Counted from the first letter of the stretch, positions 7,361-16,765 are shown. The stretch is DNA of 64,000 nt from Actinomadura macra NBRC 14102 (GCF_001552215.1 NZ_BCQT01000003.1:124001-188000); one strand, 5' to 3'. Program-made: numbers and translations. The notes: generated by a model from the sequence alone, not told the origin.

Positions 7361-8806
7361 ATGAGAGCCCAGGGGCTGAGCGCGTCCATCGACACCGAGG
7401 CGCCACGCTCGGACCTCTCCCTCTCGTCCGGTGACGGCGCCGCCGTCGGCTACGAGCGGCCCTTCGGTCGCCGCGCGGCCGCGCCCCGCGTCCTCGCCGG
7501 GCTCTATCCGGCGTGCCTCGCGGTCGCGGACGGCTGGGCCATGGCGGCCGCGGCCGCCATGGCGCGGGTCCCGGCCGGCGGGCCCTCCATCGCCGCGGCG
7601 GTGGCGGTGATCGGGCTGAACGCGGCGGGCGGGTTGTACCGGGTCCGCCGGAGCCCGTCGCTGCTGGCGGACCTGCGGCCGGTGCTCGTCCGGACGCTGG
7701 TCGTCAGTGCGCTGGTCGCGGCGCTGCTGCCCGATGCGCGGTGGTCCACGATGGCGTGGATCTGCGCCGTCTCCTGCGTCCTGTCGCTGAGCGCGCGTGC
7801 GTTCGCGCATGCGGCCGTCAGGGCGTACCGGTGCCGGCGCTCCGATTCGCGTCCCACACTGGTGGTCGGCACGGGCGCCACGGCCGCGCACGTGGTGGAC
7901 ATCCTGCGGGTGCGGGGCGAGTTCGGGCTCGTGCCGGTCGGGCAGGTGGCGGCGGGGATGCCGGACGGGGCGGCGTCGCTGCCCGTCCTCGGGGAGACGA
8001 CCGACCTGCCCTCGCTGGTGGAGACGCACGGGATCGACACGGTGATGGTCGTCGCCGAGGACATCGGCACCGGCCATCTGGACGCGGTGCTGCGCATCTC
8101 GTTCGGGCTGGCCTGCGAGACGCTGCTCGTCCAGCCGCCGTCGGACGTGGTCCCGGTGGCGGCCGCGCGGCGCGAGTACCTCGCGGGGCTGCCGTGCGCG
8201 CGCGTCGACTGGCCGTTGCGGGAGGCGGGGCAGCGCTACGCGAAACGGGTTCTTGACTTCGCCGTGGCGTGCGCGCTGCTGGTCGTGACCGCGCCGCTGC
8301 TCGCCGCATGCGCGCTGGCGGTGCGGCTGGAGGGCGGGCCCGGTGTCCTGTTCCGGCAGCGGCGGATCGGGCTCGGCGGGGAGGAGTTCGTCCTGCTGAA
8401 GTTCCGCACGCTGAAACCGGTGGACGAGCAGGAGTCCGACACCCAGTGGACGGTCAAGGACGACGACAGGCTCGGCACGGTCGGGCGGTTCCTGCGGCGC
8501 TCCTCCTTCGACGAGCTTCCGCAGCTGTGGAACGTCGTTCGGGGAGACATGAGCCTCGTCGGGCCGCGCCCAGAGCGGCCCCACTTCGTCGAGCAGTTCT
8601 CGCGGACGTGCCCCGGCTACATGCTGCGGCACCGCGTCCCGGTGGGCATGACGGGCTGGGCGCAGGTTCACGGGTTCCGGGGCGACACGTCCATCGAACT
8701 GCGCGCGCGCCTGGACAACCACTACATCGACCACTGGTCCTTTGCCGCCGACCTCAGGATTCTGATGCTGACCGTTCGGGCGATGCTCTGCCGGGACCCC
8801 GGGTGA
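7361..8806 (+). CDS. Polyprenyl-phosphate sugar-1-phosphate transferase (initiating enzyme)
   Basis: 481 residues of the bacterial sugar transferase family (WbaP/EpsE-like). The N-terminal half has four to five membrane helices and a Rossmann-like domain starting at TLVVGTGATAAHVVD (about residue 166). The C-terminal catalytic half begins KRVLDFAVACALLVVTAP and contains VLLKFRTLK, DDRLGTVGRFLRRSSFDELP and LVGPRPERP, the signature of the family, then HRVPVGMTGWAQVHGFRG. It puts the first sugar phosphate on undecaprenyl phosphate. It is the first gene of the exopolysaccharide operon, and its stop overlaps the next start (GTGA). Confidence 0.95.
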   Translation: MRAQGLSASIDTEAPRSDLSLSSGDGAAVGYERPFGRRAAAPRVLAGLYPACLAVADGWAMAAAAAMARVPAGGPSIAAAVAVIGLNAAGGLYRVRRSPSLLADLRPVLVRTLVVSALVAALLPDARWSTMAWICAVSCVLSLSARAFAHAAVRAYRCRRSDSRPTLVVGTGATAAHVVDILRVRGEFGLVPVGQVAAGMPDGAASLPVLGETTDLPSLVETHGIDTVMVVAEDIGTGHLDAVLRISFGLACETLLVQPPSDVVPVAAARREYLAGLPCARVDWPLREAGQRYAKRVLDFAVACALLVVTAPLLAACALAVRLEGGPGVLFRQRRIGLGGEEFVLLKFRTLKPVDEQESDTQWTVKDDDRLGTVGRFLRRSSFDELPQLWNVVRGDMSLVGPRPERPHFVEQFSRTCPGYMLRHRVPVGMTGWAQVHGFRGDTSIELRARLDNHYIDHWSFAADLRILMLTVRAMLCRDPG

Positions 8807-10128
8807 GCGCCCCTACGATGGCCGCGCACCCGTCCTGGACGGCCCGCGACGCCGGCGCCTGGCTGCGGCGGCCGAGCTGGCTGATCGCGGTGACCGTCGC
8901 GTGCGTCGGCATCCCGCCGGGCGGCGGGGCGGCGGACGGCGTGCAGGTGACCGCGGGCGACATCGCCGGCGCGGGGCTGGTGGCCGTGGCCGCGTTCCTG
9001 GTGGTGACGCGGCGGATCGAGGTGCCGCGTGCGGTGTTCCTCGCGGTGGGGGCGCCGGCCGCGGCGCTCGGCGTGAGCACGGTGTGCTCGCAGGACATCT
9101 CCGCGAGCCTGCCCGGATACGTGCGCGGTCTCCAGATCTTCGTGCTGATGCCGCTCGCGGTCGTGCTGCTCGTCCGGGATCGCCGCGACCTCGGGATCGT
9201 GTGCGGCTCCGTGCTGGCCCTCGGCCTCGTGGAGGCCGGATACGGCATCTGGCAGACGATGACCGGCAACGGCGCGTCCATCGAGGGGCAGGCGATCCGG
9301 GCGGTCGGGACGTTCGGTGCCGTGGACGTGATGGCCCTGTCCATCCTGAGCGGCTTCGCGATCCTCATACTGACCGCGTTCGCGCTGGTGGCCCCGGAGC
9401 GGGGGGCGGCGGCCGTCCTCGCGGCCCTCGCCGGGCTCGGGGTGCTGGCGGTCGCGCTGGCCTTCGCGCTCAGCCGGGGGAGCTGGCTCGCGCTGGGCGC
9501 GGCCGCCGTGCTCATGCTCGTGATCTTCGACCGGTGGATCGCGGTGCGGACGCTGGTGTGCTGCGCCGCGCTGCTGCTCCTCGCGGTCGCGACGGTCGGC
9601 GGCGGGTCGCAGGCCGTCATCGCGAGATCGCGGTCGATCGCCGGTTCGGTCACCGCGCCCGACCAGTCGGTGAGCGACCGGTACAACCTGTGGGGCGCCG
9701 CCGAGCGGATCTGGCAGGACTATCCGCTCACCGGCGTCGGCGTGAAGAACTTCCCGGCCTACCGCGACACCTACGCGACGATCGAGCTGTCGTCGGGCAG
9801 CGAGACCGAGGACTCGGTCAACGGGTACGTCCGCCAGCCGTTGCTGTCGCCGCACAACGAGTACCTGCTGATCCTGTCCGAGCAGGGCGTGGTGGGACTC
9901 GCCGGGTTCGCCGTCCTGATCGCGGTGATCCTGCGCGGCCTGTGGACGCGCCGCCGCACCCGCGACCCGTTCTGGCTGATCAGCGTCGGGATCATGACGT
10001 TCCTGCTGGTCAACTTCCTGTACGCGGATCTGGGCGGACCCACCTGCGTCTTGACGGCGACCCTCCTCGGTGTTGCGGCGGCACGGGCGCTGGGCCTGGA
10101 GCCGCCACGGGCACTGGAGCGCCGGTGA
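8803..10128 (+). CDS. O-antigen ligase-like polymerase (Wzy/WaaL type)
   Basis: 441 residues from GTG 8803, coupled to the previous gene by GTGA; an ATG five codons later is the alternative. About ten to twelve hydrophobic helices. The long periplasmic-type loop near residues 285-355 carries YNLWGAAERIWQDYPLTGVG and LSPHNEYLLILSEQGVVGL, the PHN motif of the O-antigen ligase family. Its likely role is polymerisation or ligation of lipid-linked repeat units on the outer face of the membrane. Confidence 0.9.
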   Translation: MSAPTMAAHPSWTARDAGAWLRRPSWLIAVTVACVGIPPGGGAADGVQVTAGDIAGAGLVAVAAFLVVTRRIEVPRAVFLAVGAPAAALGVSTVCSQDISASLPGYVRGLQIFVLMPLAVVLLVRDRRDLGIVCGSVLALGLVEAGYGIWQTMTGNGASIEGQAIRAVGTFGAVDVMALSILSGFAILILTAFALVAPERGAAAVLAALAGLGVLAVALAFALSRGSWLALGAAAVLMLVIFDRWIAVRTLVCCAALLLLAVATVGGGSQAVIARSRSIAGSVTAPDQSVSDRYNLWGAAERIWQDYPLTGVGVKNFPAYRDTYATIELSSGSETEDSVNGYVRQPLLSPHNEYLLILSEQGVVGLAGFAVLIAVILRGLWTRRRTRDPFWLISVGIMTFLLVNFLYADLGGPTCVLTATLLGVAAARALGLEPPRALERR

Positions 10129-11768
10129 CCGCCACGGACGCCGCGCCCCGCGCCTCCTCCATCGGACGGGCCGCCGCGCTCTCGGGAGTGCTGATCGCCG
10201 GCGGCACCGTCCTCGGGTTCCTGCGGGACCTCGCGATGGCGCACCTGTTCGGCGCGAGCGGCAGCACCGACGCGTTCCTCGTCGCCTGGACGATCCCCGA
10301 GACCGTCTCGCCGCTGCTCATCGAGGACGCGATGGCGTTGCTCATGGTCCCGGCCATCACACGGCTGCTCGCGGGCGGCGAGGGGGTGCGCCCGTTCGTC
10401 GGCGCGACCCTGCCCCGGCTGGTGGCCGTGCTGGCGGCGGTGGCGGTGACGCTGGCGGTCGGCGCGCCGGTGCTGGTCCACCTCCTGGCGCCGGGTCTGC
10501 CGGAGCCGGGGCCGGCCGTCGAGTGCGTCCGGCTGACGGCGGTCACGGTGGTGACGTTCGGCATCGCGGGCTTCATGAGCGCGACGCTGCGGGCGCACCA
10601 CCGGTTCGGGCCCCCCGCGGCGATCTACCTCGCCTACAACGTGGGCATCCTCACCCTGATCGCGGGCTTCTCCGGGGCGATCGGCATCACCAGCGCGGCC
10701 GTCGGCGTCGCCTGCGGAAGCGTGCTGATGGTCGTGGTGCAGGCGCCCGCGTTCCTGCGGTGCCTGCGCGAGGCGCCCGCGCCGCCCGGCAGGGCCGACG
10801 AACTCCGGCTCGGGCTCGCGGCCGTCGCGCCCATCGTCGTCTACACGGTGACGCGCCAGGCGCAGGTGTTCGTCGAGCGGTTCCTCGGCTCCGGGCTGAC
10901 CGCCGGGTCCATCTCCCACCTCAACTACGCGCAGAAGGTCGCGCAGGTCCCGATGGTGCTGTCGCTGCTGATCGTCACGGTGACGTTCCCGAGGCTCGCA
11001 CGGGCCTCGGCGGACGGCGACACCGGGCAGATCGCCCGCCGCATCCAGCGCGACCTCGTCGTGGTCAGCGGCATGGTGCTGTGCGCGGCCGCCTACCTCG
11101 TCGCGTTCGCGCCGGTCATCGTCGAGGTGCTGTTCGAGCACGGCGAGTTCACCTCCGCCGACACCGGCAGCACCGCCGCCATCATGCGCGTGTACGCGCT
11201 CGGACTGTGGGGGCAGTCGACGGTGGGCCTCGCCGCCCGCGCGTTCTTCGCGCACGGCCGCCCGACCTGGCGTCCCGCCGCGGTGCTCGCCACGGGCCTC
11301 GCCGTCACTGCCGCCATCGGCGCCGCGCTCGCCGCCGTCGCCGGGGCGGTCGCGCTGGCCGCGGCGAACGCCGCCGGGATCACCGTCGCGGCCGTCCTGC
11401 TGCTGCTCGGGTTGCGGTTGAAGGTCGCGCCGATCCCGCTGCGCCGGATCGGCGCGGACATCGCCCGGCTCGTGCTCGTCGCGGCCGGGTCCGGCGCGGC
11501 GGGGCTGCTCGCCGCCGCCGCGTTCGGGATCGGGCAGGGCACCGGCGCCCCCGCGATCGTCCCGGCGGTCGCGGGCGGCGTGGTGACCGTCGCGACGTTC
11601 GCCGCGCTGATCGCCGTCGCGGGACGCGGCCTCATCGCTTCATGGATCACCGCGGGGCCGCCCGGAGGCGGCCCCGCCGACTCGGGGAGGGCCAGTGAGC
11701 CAGCCGACCGGAGAACCGACCCGCCTGACAGAGCCGGCCCCGCTGGCCGGTCCGGCCTGCCCGGCTGA
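10125..11768 (+). CDS. MurJ/MviN-like lipid-linked oligosaccharide flippase
   Basis: 547 residues starting at GTG 10125, overlapping the polymerase stop (GTGA). The N-terminus (GGTVLGFLRDLAMAHLFGAS, STDAFLVAWTIPE) is the MviN/MurJ signature, and about fourteen membrane helices follow, ending near residue 510. The last 40 residues are a hydrophilic Gly/Pro/Arg tail whose codons overlap the start of the deacetylase gene by 74 bases. In this locus it is best read as the Wzx-equivalent exporter of the repeat unit, not the housekeeping lipid II flippase; that assignment rests on context. Confidence 0.9.
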   Translation: MTATDAAPRASSIGRAAALSGVLIAGGTVLGFLRDLAMAHLFGASGSTDAFLVAWTIPETVSPLLIEDAMALLMVPAITRLLAGGEGVRPFVGATLPRLVAVLAAVAVTLAVGAPVLVHLLAPGLPEPGPAVECVRLTAVTVVTFGIAGFMSATLRAHHRFGPPAAIYLAYNVGILTLIAGFSGAIGITSAAVGVACGSVLMVVVQAPAFLRCLREAPAPPGRADELRLGLAAVAPIVVYTVTRQAQVFVERFLGSGLTAGSISHLNYAQKVAQVPMVLSLLIVTVTFPRLARASADGDTGQIARRIQRDLVVVSGMVLCAAAYLVAFAPVIVEVLFEHGEFTSADTGSTAAIMRVYALGLWGQSTVGLAARAFFAHGRPTWRPAAVLATGLAVTAAIGAALAAVAGAVALAAANAAGITVAAVLLLLGLRLKVAPIPLRRIGADIARLVLVAAGSGAAGLLAAAAFGIGQGTGAPAIVPAVAGGVVTVATFAALIAVAGRGLIASWITAGPPGGGPADSGRASEPADRRTDPPDRAGPAGRSGLPG

Positions 11769-12492
11769 GACGACCCATCCCGCGGGGACGACCGGACCGG
11801 CGCCGTGGGTGCTGATGTACCACTCGGTCGACCACGTCCGTGAGGACCCGCATCTGGTGACGGTCTCGCCGCCGAGGTTCGAGGGACAACTGGCGTGGCT
11901 GCGTGCCCGGGGCCTGCGCGGCGTGGGCATGGCCGAGCTGCTGGCGGCATGGGACGCGGGGGACGCGCGCGGCCTGGTCGGGCTCACGTTCGACGACGGG
12001 TACGCCGACTTCGCGACCCGGGCCGTCCCGGCGCTGGTGCGGTTCGGGTTCGGTGCGACGGTGTTCGTCGTGTCCGGGCGGATCGGCTCCTACAACGCGT
12101 GGGACGACGGTCCGCGCAAGCCGCTCATGACCGTCGACCAGATCCGGACGGTCGCCGCCGCGGGCATGGAGGTCGCCTCGCACGGCCGGCACCACGTGTC
12201 GCTCCCCGCGACCGGCGGCTGCGAGCTGCGCGAGGAACTGGAGGAGAGCCGCGCGACCCTGGAGGACATCGTCGACCGCCCGGTCACCGGCTTCGCCTAT
12301 CCGTACGGGCATGCGACGGGACGCGAGATCGAGGCCGTGCGGGCCGCCGGCTACGACTACGCGTGCGACATCAGCCCGGACGAGCCGGGACGCCACGCGC
12401 TGCCCCGCGCCTACATCGGCGAGCGGGACCGGCGGCTGCGGCTGCGCGCCAAGCTCGTCCGGCACGAGCTGCGGCGGCGGAGCCGCGTGTGA
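11695..12492 (+). CDS. Polysaccharide deacetylase (NodB-like)
   Basis: 265 residues from GTG 11695 with GGGAGG eight bases upstream. The NodB motifs are visible: MYHSVDHV at the start of the fold, TFDDGYADF (motif 1, about residue 99) and SHGRHHVSLP (motif 2, the metal-binding His pair, about 161), then FAYPYGHATG (motif 3). There is no signal peptide, so it may act in the cytoplasm on lipid-linked sugars, or the start may be mis-set. It likely removes N-acetyl groups from the polymer. The stop overlaps the next gene (GTGTGA). Confidence 0.92.
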   Translation: MSQPTGEPTRLTEPAPLAGPACPAETTHPAGTTGPAPWVLMYHSVDHVREDPHLVTVSPPRFEGQLAWLRARGLRGVGMAELLAAWDAGDARGLVGLTFDDGYADFATRAVPALVRFGFGATVFVVSGRIGSYNAWDDGPRKPLMTVDQIRTVAAAGMEVASHGRHHVSLPATGGCELREELEESRATLEDIVDRPVTGFAYPYGHATGREIEAVRAAGYDYACDISPDEPGRHALPRAYIGERDRRLRLRAKLVRHELRRRSRV

Positions 12493-13622
12493 CGCGCGTC
12501 CTGCACGTCATCACCGGGCTGGAACACGGCGGCGCCGAGCGGCAGCTCGCGCTGCTGCTGCGCCACCTGCCCGTGACCTGCGAGGTGGCGACGCTGACCC
12601 GGGCCGGGCCGCTCGGCGCCGCCATCCAGGACGAGGGGATCGCCGTCCACGAGATCGGCATGCGGGGCAACCGGGACCTCGCCGCACTGCCGACGCTGGT
12701 GCGGCTGATCCGCCGGGGACGGTACGACGTCGTCCACACGCACCTGTACCGCGCGTGCGTCTACGGGCGCATCGCCGCGCGCCTCGCGGGGACGCCACGG
12801 GTGATCGCCACCGAGCACTCGCTCGGCGACGGCCACCTCGAAGGCCGCCGGACGACGCGCGGTGTGCGCGCCCTCTACCGGGCCACCGAACGGCTGGGGT
12901 CGACGACCGTGGCGGTCTCGCCGACCGTCGCCGCGCGGCTGCGCTGCTGGGGTGTGGCGCCGGGCCGGATCGTCGTCATCCCGAACGGGATCGACGCCGC
13001 CGCCTTCGCCTTCGACCCCGCGCGCCGTGCCGCGACCCGGCGGCGCCTCGGGATCGGGCCGGCCGAGTTCGTCGTCGGGGGAGTCGGACGGCTCGTCCCG
13101 ACCAAGCGGTTCGACCTGCTCATCGAGGCCGCCGCCCGGCTGGACGGGCCGCGGCTGCTGCTCGTCGGCGCCGGCCCGGAGCGGGACGCGCTCGGCCGGC
13201 TCGCCGGCCGCCTCGGCGTGTCCGACCGCGTGATCTTCGCAGGCGGGACGGACGACGTGGCGGGCGCGCTGTCGGCCATGGACGTCCTCGCCGCGCCGTC
13301 CGTCCAGGAGACGTTCGGCCTCGGCGTGCTGGAGGCGCTCGCCGCCGGGCTGCCCGTCCGCTACACGGTCTGCCCCGCGCTGGACGACCTGCCGCCCGGC
13401 CAGGCACCGGACGCCCGGCGCCTGCCCACCGACGTGGCCGCCTGGACGGCCGACCTCGCCCGCCTCGCCGGCACCCGGGGACCCGACCAGCGGGTTCCCG
13501 TCCCGGCCGTGGTGGGCCGCTACGCCATCGCCGAGCAGGCGGAAAGGCTCGCCCGGCTGTATCGGGACGGGGCGTGCCGCACCGGCCGCCCGCCGTCCAA
13601 CCGCGAGTACATCCCGACTTAG
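12489..13622 (+). CDS. Glycosyltransferase family 4
   Basis: 377 residues from GTG 12489. A GT-B fold: N-domain VLHVITGLEHGGAERQLALL and VVHTHLYRACVYGRIAARLA; C-domain VVIPNGID, GGVGRLVPTKRFDLLIEAAA and VQETFGLGVLEALAAGLPV, where the E-x7-E-like motif sits. After this motif the sequence YTVCPALDDLPPGQ replaces the usual ATD.GG, as in other actinomycete exopolysaccharide GT4 enzymes. It adds a sugar to the lipid-linked repeat unit; donor and acceptor are unknown. Confidence 0.9.
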   Translation: MTRVLHVITGLEHGGAERQLALLLRHLPVTCEVATLTRAGPLGAAIQDEGIAVHEIGMRGNRDLAALPTLVRLIRRGRYDVVHTHLYRACVYGRIAARLAGTPRVIATEHSLGDGHLEGRRTTRGVRALYRATERLGSTTVAVSPTVAARLRCWGVAPGRIVVIPNGIDAAAFAFDPARRAATRRRLGIGPAEFVVGGVGRLVPTKRFDLLIEAAARLDGPRLLLVGAGPERDALGRLAGRLGVSDRVIFAGGTDDVAGALSAMDVLAAPSVQETFGLGVLEALAAGLPVRYTVCPALDDLPPGQAPDARRLPTDVAAWTADLARLAGTRGPDQRVPVPAVVGRYAIAEQAERLARLYRDGACRTGRPPSNREYIPT

Positions 13623-13634
13623 AAGGGGCCCCTG

Positions 13635-14378
13635 ATGCCGAAGCGTGAAGCCACCCAGAGGTCGTCCGACGCGCGGACCGGCCCGCTCGGCCGGATCGCC
13701 GCGTTCGCGTGGCGGGCGGTCCGGCGCGTCGCCCGCCGGACCGCCGTACTCGCCAGGAGGTACGGCCTGGCCGTCGCGTTCGTCCTCGCCGGGGTCCTCG
13801 GTGGACTCGGCTACTCCCTGTTCACCCCGGCGACCTACACCGCGACCGCGTTCGTCCTGGTCGTGGACCAGGGGGAGAACGGGGGCGCAGGCCCGGCGGC
13901 GGTGAGCTTCGCGCAGGCGTACGGGCGGCTCGCGCCGCTCCCGGAGACGCTCCGCCACTCCTCCATCGCGCTGCCCAGGATCGCGCCGGGCGCCACCCGC
14001 GAGCACATCCAGGCGTCCACCTCGCCGGACACGCCGCTGGTCCGGCTGACCGGCAGCGGCAGGAGCGGCGCGGACGCCGCCGCCTTCGCCAACGCCGCCG
14101 CCGACGCGCTCGTCCGGTACGGCACGTCCCACCGGACCGACACCGGCGTGCGCGTCGCGCTGATGAGCCTGGCGGCGGCGCCGGCCACGCCGACCTCGCC
14201 GAACCTTCCGCTGGACCTCGCGGTCGGGACCGCCTCCGGCGTCCTGCTCGCCGGGCTCAGCGCCGCGATCGTGAGCGGGCGGCGCGGCCGGGGCTCGCGC
14301 GACGCGTCCCGGACGCGGATCGCCGGTGCGGGGACGGTGCCGCCGCCCGCGGCCGAACCGGTGGAGATCGGTTCATGA
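13635..14378 (+). CDS. Wzz-like chain-length/polysaccharide co-polymerase protein
   Basis: 247 residues with an AAGGGGCC-type Shine-Dalgarno region just before ATG 13635. One membrane helix at about residues 45-65 (LAVAFVLAGVLGGLGYSLF), followed by FTPATYTATAFVLV, the common opening of Wzz domains; a second helix lies near residues 195-215. The domain between them is short and there is no attached tyrosine kinase. Likely sets polymer length together with the Wzy-like protein. Confidence 0.82.
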   Translation: MPKREATQRSSDARTGPLGRIAAFAWRAVRRVARRTAVLARRYGLAVAFVLAGVLGGLGYSLFTPATYTATAFVLVVDQGENGGAGPAAVSFAQAYGRLAPLPETLRHSSIALPRIAPGATREHIQASTSPDTPLVRLTGSGRSGADAAAFANAAADALVRYGTSHRTDTGVRVALMSLAAAPATPTSPNLPLDLAVGTASGVLLAGLSAAIVSGRRGRGSRDASRTRIAGAGTVPPPAAEPVEIGS

Positions 14379-14477
14379 TCCTTCCCTGTCCGGCCGGGAC
14401 GGACGCTCCGTCCGCCGCCGCCCACCTCGACCGTCCGCACGCGCGGAAGCACGTGGAGAGGCCCGGTCAGAGAGGCC

Positions 14478-15758
14478 ATGGCTGACGGCTCAGGGCGGAT
14501 CCGGGTCCTGCACGTCAGCCAGCCCAACGAGGGCGGCGTCGCCGTCTACGTCGGCCAGGCGGCCGCCGACCAGCGGCGGCGCGGCTGGGACGTCGCGGTG
14601 GCCTGCCCGGCGGGCGGTGACCTGTCCGCCCGGTGCGCCGACGCCGGCGTGCCCTGGCTCGCCTGGGAGGCCGGGCGCGCGCCCGGCCGCCGGACGCCGG
14701 CGGAGACGCTCGCGCTCCGCCGCCTCGTCCGCGGGTTCGCGCCCGACGTCGTCCACCTGCACTCCTCGAAGGCGGGCCTCGCGGGACGGCTCCCGCACCG
14801 CACGCCGACGATCTTCCAGCCGCACGGCTGGTCCTGGCTCGCCGCGACCGGACGGCAGGCATCCGTCAGCCGGATGTGGGAGCGGCGGGCCGCCACCCGG
14901 ACCGGCGCGCTCGTCTGCGTCGGCGTCGGTGAGCTGCGGGAGGGGATGCGCGCGGGCGTGCGCGGCCCCTACCGGCTCGTCCGCAACGGGGTGGACCGCC
15001 ACAGGTTCCGGGCGGCCGACGGCACCGCCCGGCTGGCCGCACGGGCCCGGCTCGGGCTGCCGCCCGACGTCCCGCTCGCGGTGTGCATCGGCCGCCTGAC
15101 CCGGCAGAAGGGGCAGGACGTGCTGGTCGCGGCCTGGCCGGACGTCACGGCGTGGTGCCCGTCCGCGCGGCTCGCCATCGTCGGTGACGGCGAGGACCTC
15201 GATCGGTTGTGCGCGCGGGCCCCGGCCGGCGTGGACCTCATCCCGGCCGTGGCGGACCCCCGCGACTGGCTGGCGGCGTCGAACCTGGTCGTGCTGCCGT
15301 CGCGGTGGGAGGGGCTGCCATTGACGGCGCTGGAGGCGCTCGCCACCGGCCGCTGCCTCGTCGGGACGGACATTCCCGGCATCCGCGAGGTGGTCCGTCC
15401 GGGCGTCGGCGTGCTCGTGCCCCCGGACGACCCCGCCGCGCTCGCCGGCGCGCTGACGAGCAGGCTCCGGTGCCCCGGGGTCACCGAGGAGGAGGGCCGC
15501 GCGGCGGTGGTCGCCGCGGCGGCCTACGACATCGCGGGGACGATGGCCCTGCTGGCGGACGTCACCCGCGAGGTCGCCGGGTTCGGTGCGGCCGGACCGG
15601 GCGGTCCGGCCGGCCGCGTGCTCGGTTCCGGTGTGGAGATCGACGGCTTGGAGGCAGGTGGCGGGGCCGGGCTGGATGCCGGGCTGGACGCCGGGCTGGA
15701 CATCGTGTTCGGTCCGGGCGAGGAGGGCATCGTGACGCCGCCGAACAGCTCGCGGTAG
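14478..15758 (+). CDS. Glycosyltransferase family 4 with long C-terminal tail
   Basis: 426 residues. The GT-B signature is clear: VLHVSQPNEGGVAVYVGQAA, DVVHLHSSKAGLAGRL, IFQPHGWSW, LVRNGVD, CIGRLTRQKGQDVLVAAW and SRWEGLPLTALEALATGRCL. The catalytic domain ends near residue 370. The last 55 residues are Gly-rich with the repeat GLDAGLDAGLD and are coded antisense to the 3' end of the reversed hydrolase gene, a 235-base overlap. The tail is therefore probably a read-through extension, not a domain. Confidence 0.88.
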   Translation: MADGSGRIRVLHVSQPNEGGVAVYVGQAAADQRRRGWDVAVACPAGGDLSARCADAGVPWLAWEAGRAPGRRTPAETLALRRLVRGFAPDVVHLHSSKAGLAGRLPHRTPTIFQPHGWSWLAATGRQASVSRMWERRAATRTGALVCVGVGELREGMRAGVRGPYRLVRNGVDRHRFRAADGTARLAARARLGLPPDVPLAVCIGRLTRQKGQDVLVAAWPDVTAWCPSARLAIVGDGEDLDRLCARAPAGVDLIPAVADPRDWLAASNLVVLPSRWEGLPLTALEALATGRCLVGTDIPGIREVVRPGVGVLVPPDDPAALAGALTSRLRCPGVTEEEGRAAVVAAAAYDIAGTMALLADVTREVAGFGAAGPGGPAGRVLGSGVEIDGLEAGGGAGLDAGLDAGLDIVFGPGEEGIVTPPNSSR

Positions 15759-16765
15759 GTGTGGGACGAGCGGGGATTGTGCGGGCACCCCCACACGCCG
15801 TGCGGGCAGTAGTCGCTGATCGACTGGTACACGACGTCGTGCGAGGTGATCCAGTCGTGCATTCCCTGGACGTACTGGGGGTTGTCGGAGTTGCGGAACA
15901 ACCCCCATTCGGGAAACGAGAGCGGCTTTCGGTGTGCGGCGGCGAAATCGGCCTGCGCCTGTAGCCCATAAGGCTCGTTGACGTAATCCTGGAACGTCTT
16001 TCCCCAGGGTTGGTCGTAGCTGTCGGATCCGATGATGTCTACGACGTCGTCACCTGGATAGCAGTTCGTCCACGGTATTGCGTCGTGCCCGCGCGTCGCC
16101 GCGAAATCGAAGCGGAAACGCGTGCCCGGCACCGCGCGCATGGCGGTGACGATGCGCCGCCAGTACGCTTTCCACGCTTCGGGATCCGACGAGCACCGGC
16201 CGCCGTAGAACTCCCCGTTCATCTCCCAGCCGAGCACGATGATCGAGTCCCCGACGCCCAGCGAGCGCAGCCGCTCGGCGAGGGTGCGGTAGTGCCGGTC
16301 GTAGGCTCCGGAGGCCCCGCCGCGCAGCAGCCACGCCAGCCGGTGCGCCGGCAGCCCCGCCTCGTTGGGCACCATCATCGGGACGTTGACCACCAGCATC
16401 CTGCGCGGATCGGCCGCCCGCCAGGTGGCCCACGGCCGGAGTATCCCCTCCGGGCCCTCGATGGCGCGCCAGTCGTCCCCGGGCAGGTAGGTGCGCCCGA
16501 CGGTCACCGGTGAGCCGAGCCAGTCCTGGAATCTTTTCACTCTTTCCACACCTTCCGGGCCAGATCCCAAAAAGGCGCCTAATGGTACATACTTCGTTGG
16601 CTCGTACGCCGTCTGCGGCCGGCTCCATGTCGCCAGAGTGGACGCGGTGAGCGCGAGCAGGACCAGGAATGCGGCCAGAACGGGAGGGAGCGGGCAGAAA
16701 GGGATCGACCTTTTGCGGCGTCGATGGAATGGCCGCCGGGTTGGATGGATATCCGCAGCTCGCAT
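15524..16765 (-). CDS. Membrane-anchored glycoside hydrolase, GH26 (beta-mannanase)-like
   Basis: 413 residues from ATG 16765; an upstream in-frame GTG near 16792 is possible. Basic N-terminus and one hydrophobic segment (PVLAAFLVLLALTASTLATW), either a signal peptide or an anchor. The barrel contains VLGWEMNGEFYGG, where Glu of NGE is the likely acid/base, and LSFPEWGLF, whose Glu is the likely nucleophile, as in GH26. The C-terminal 65 residues are a Ser/Pro/Ala tail (SSPASSPASSPAPPPAS). It is the only gene reversed inside the exopolysaccharide locus. It could trim or release the polymer; the substrate is not shown by the sequence. Confidence 0.85.
   Translation of the reverse strand: MRAADIHPTRRPFHRRRKRSIPFCPLPPVLAAFLVLLALTASTLATWSRPQTAYEPTKYVPLGAFLGSGPEGVERVKRFQDWLGSPVTVGRTYLPGDDWRAIEGPEGILRPWATWRAADPRRMLVVNVPMMVPNEAGLPAHRLAWLLRGGASGAYDRHYRTLAERLRSLGVGDSIIVLGWEMNGEFYGGRCSSDPEAWKAYWRRIVTAMRAVPGTRFRFDFAATRGHDAIPWTNCYPGDDVVDIIGSDSYDQPWGKTFQDYVNEPYGLQAQADFAAAHRKPLSFPEWGLFRNSDNPQYVQGMHDWITSHDVVYQSISDYCPHGVWGCPHNPRSSHTYRELFGGVTMPSSPGPNTMSSPASSPASSPAPPPASKPSISTPEPSTRPAGPPGPAAPNPATSRVTSASRAIVPAMS

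Noticed and set aside
14375..14485. 36-codon frame between the Wzz-like and GT4 genes
   Set aside because: It overlaps the Wzz stop by ATGA, but the sequence has no recognisable feature and the GT4 start lies inside it; not enough to call a gene.
8722..14527. Long minus-strand open frames through the exopolysaccharide genes
   Set aside because: Arg/His/Pro-rich shadows produced by high GC at third positions of the plus-strand genes; no domain or ribosome site.
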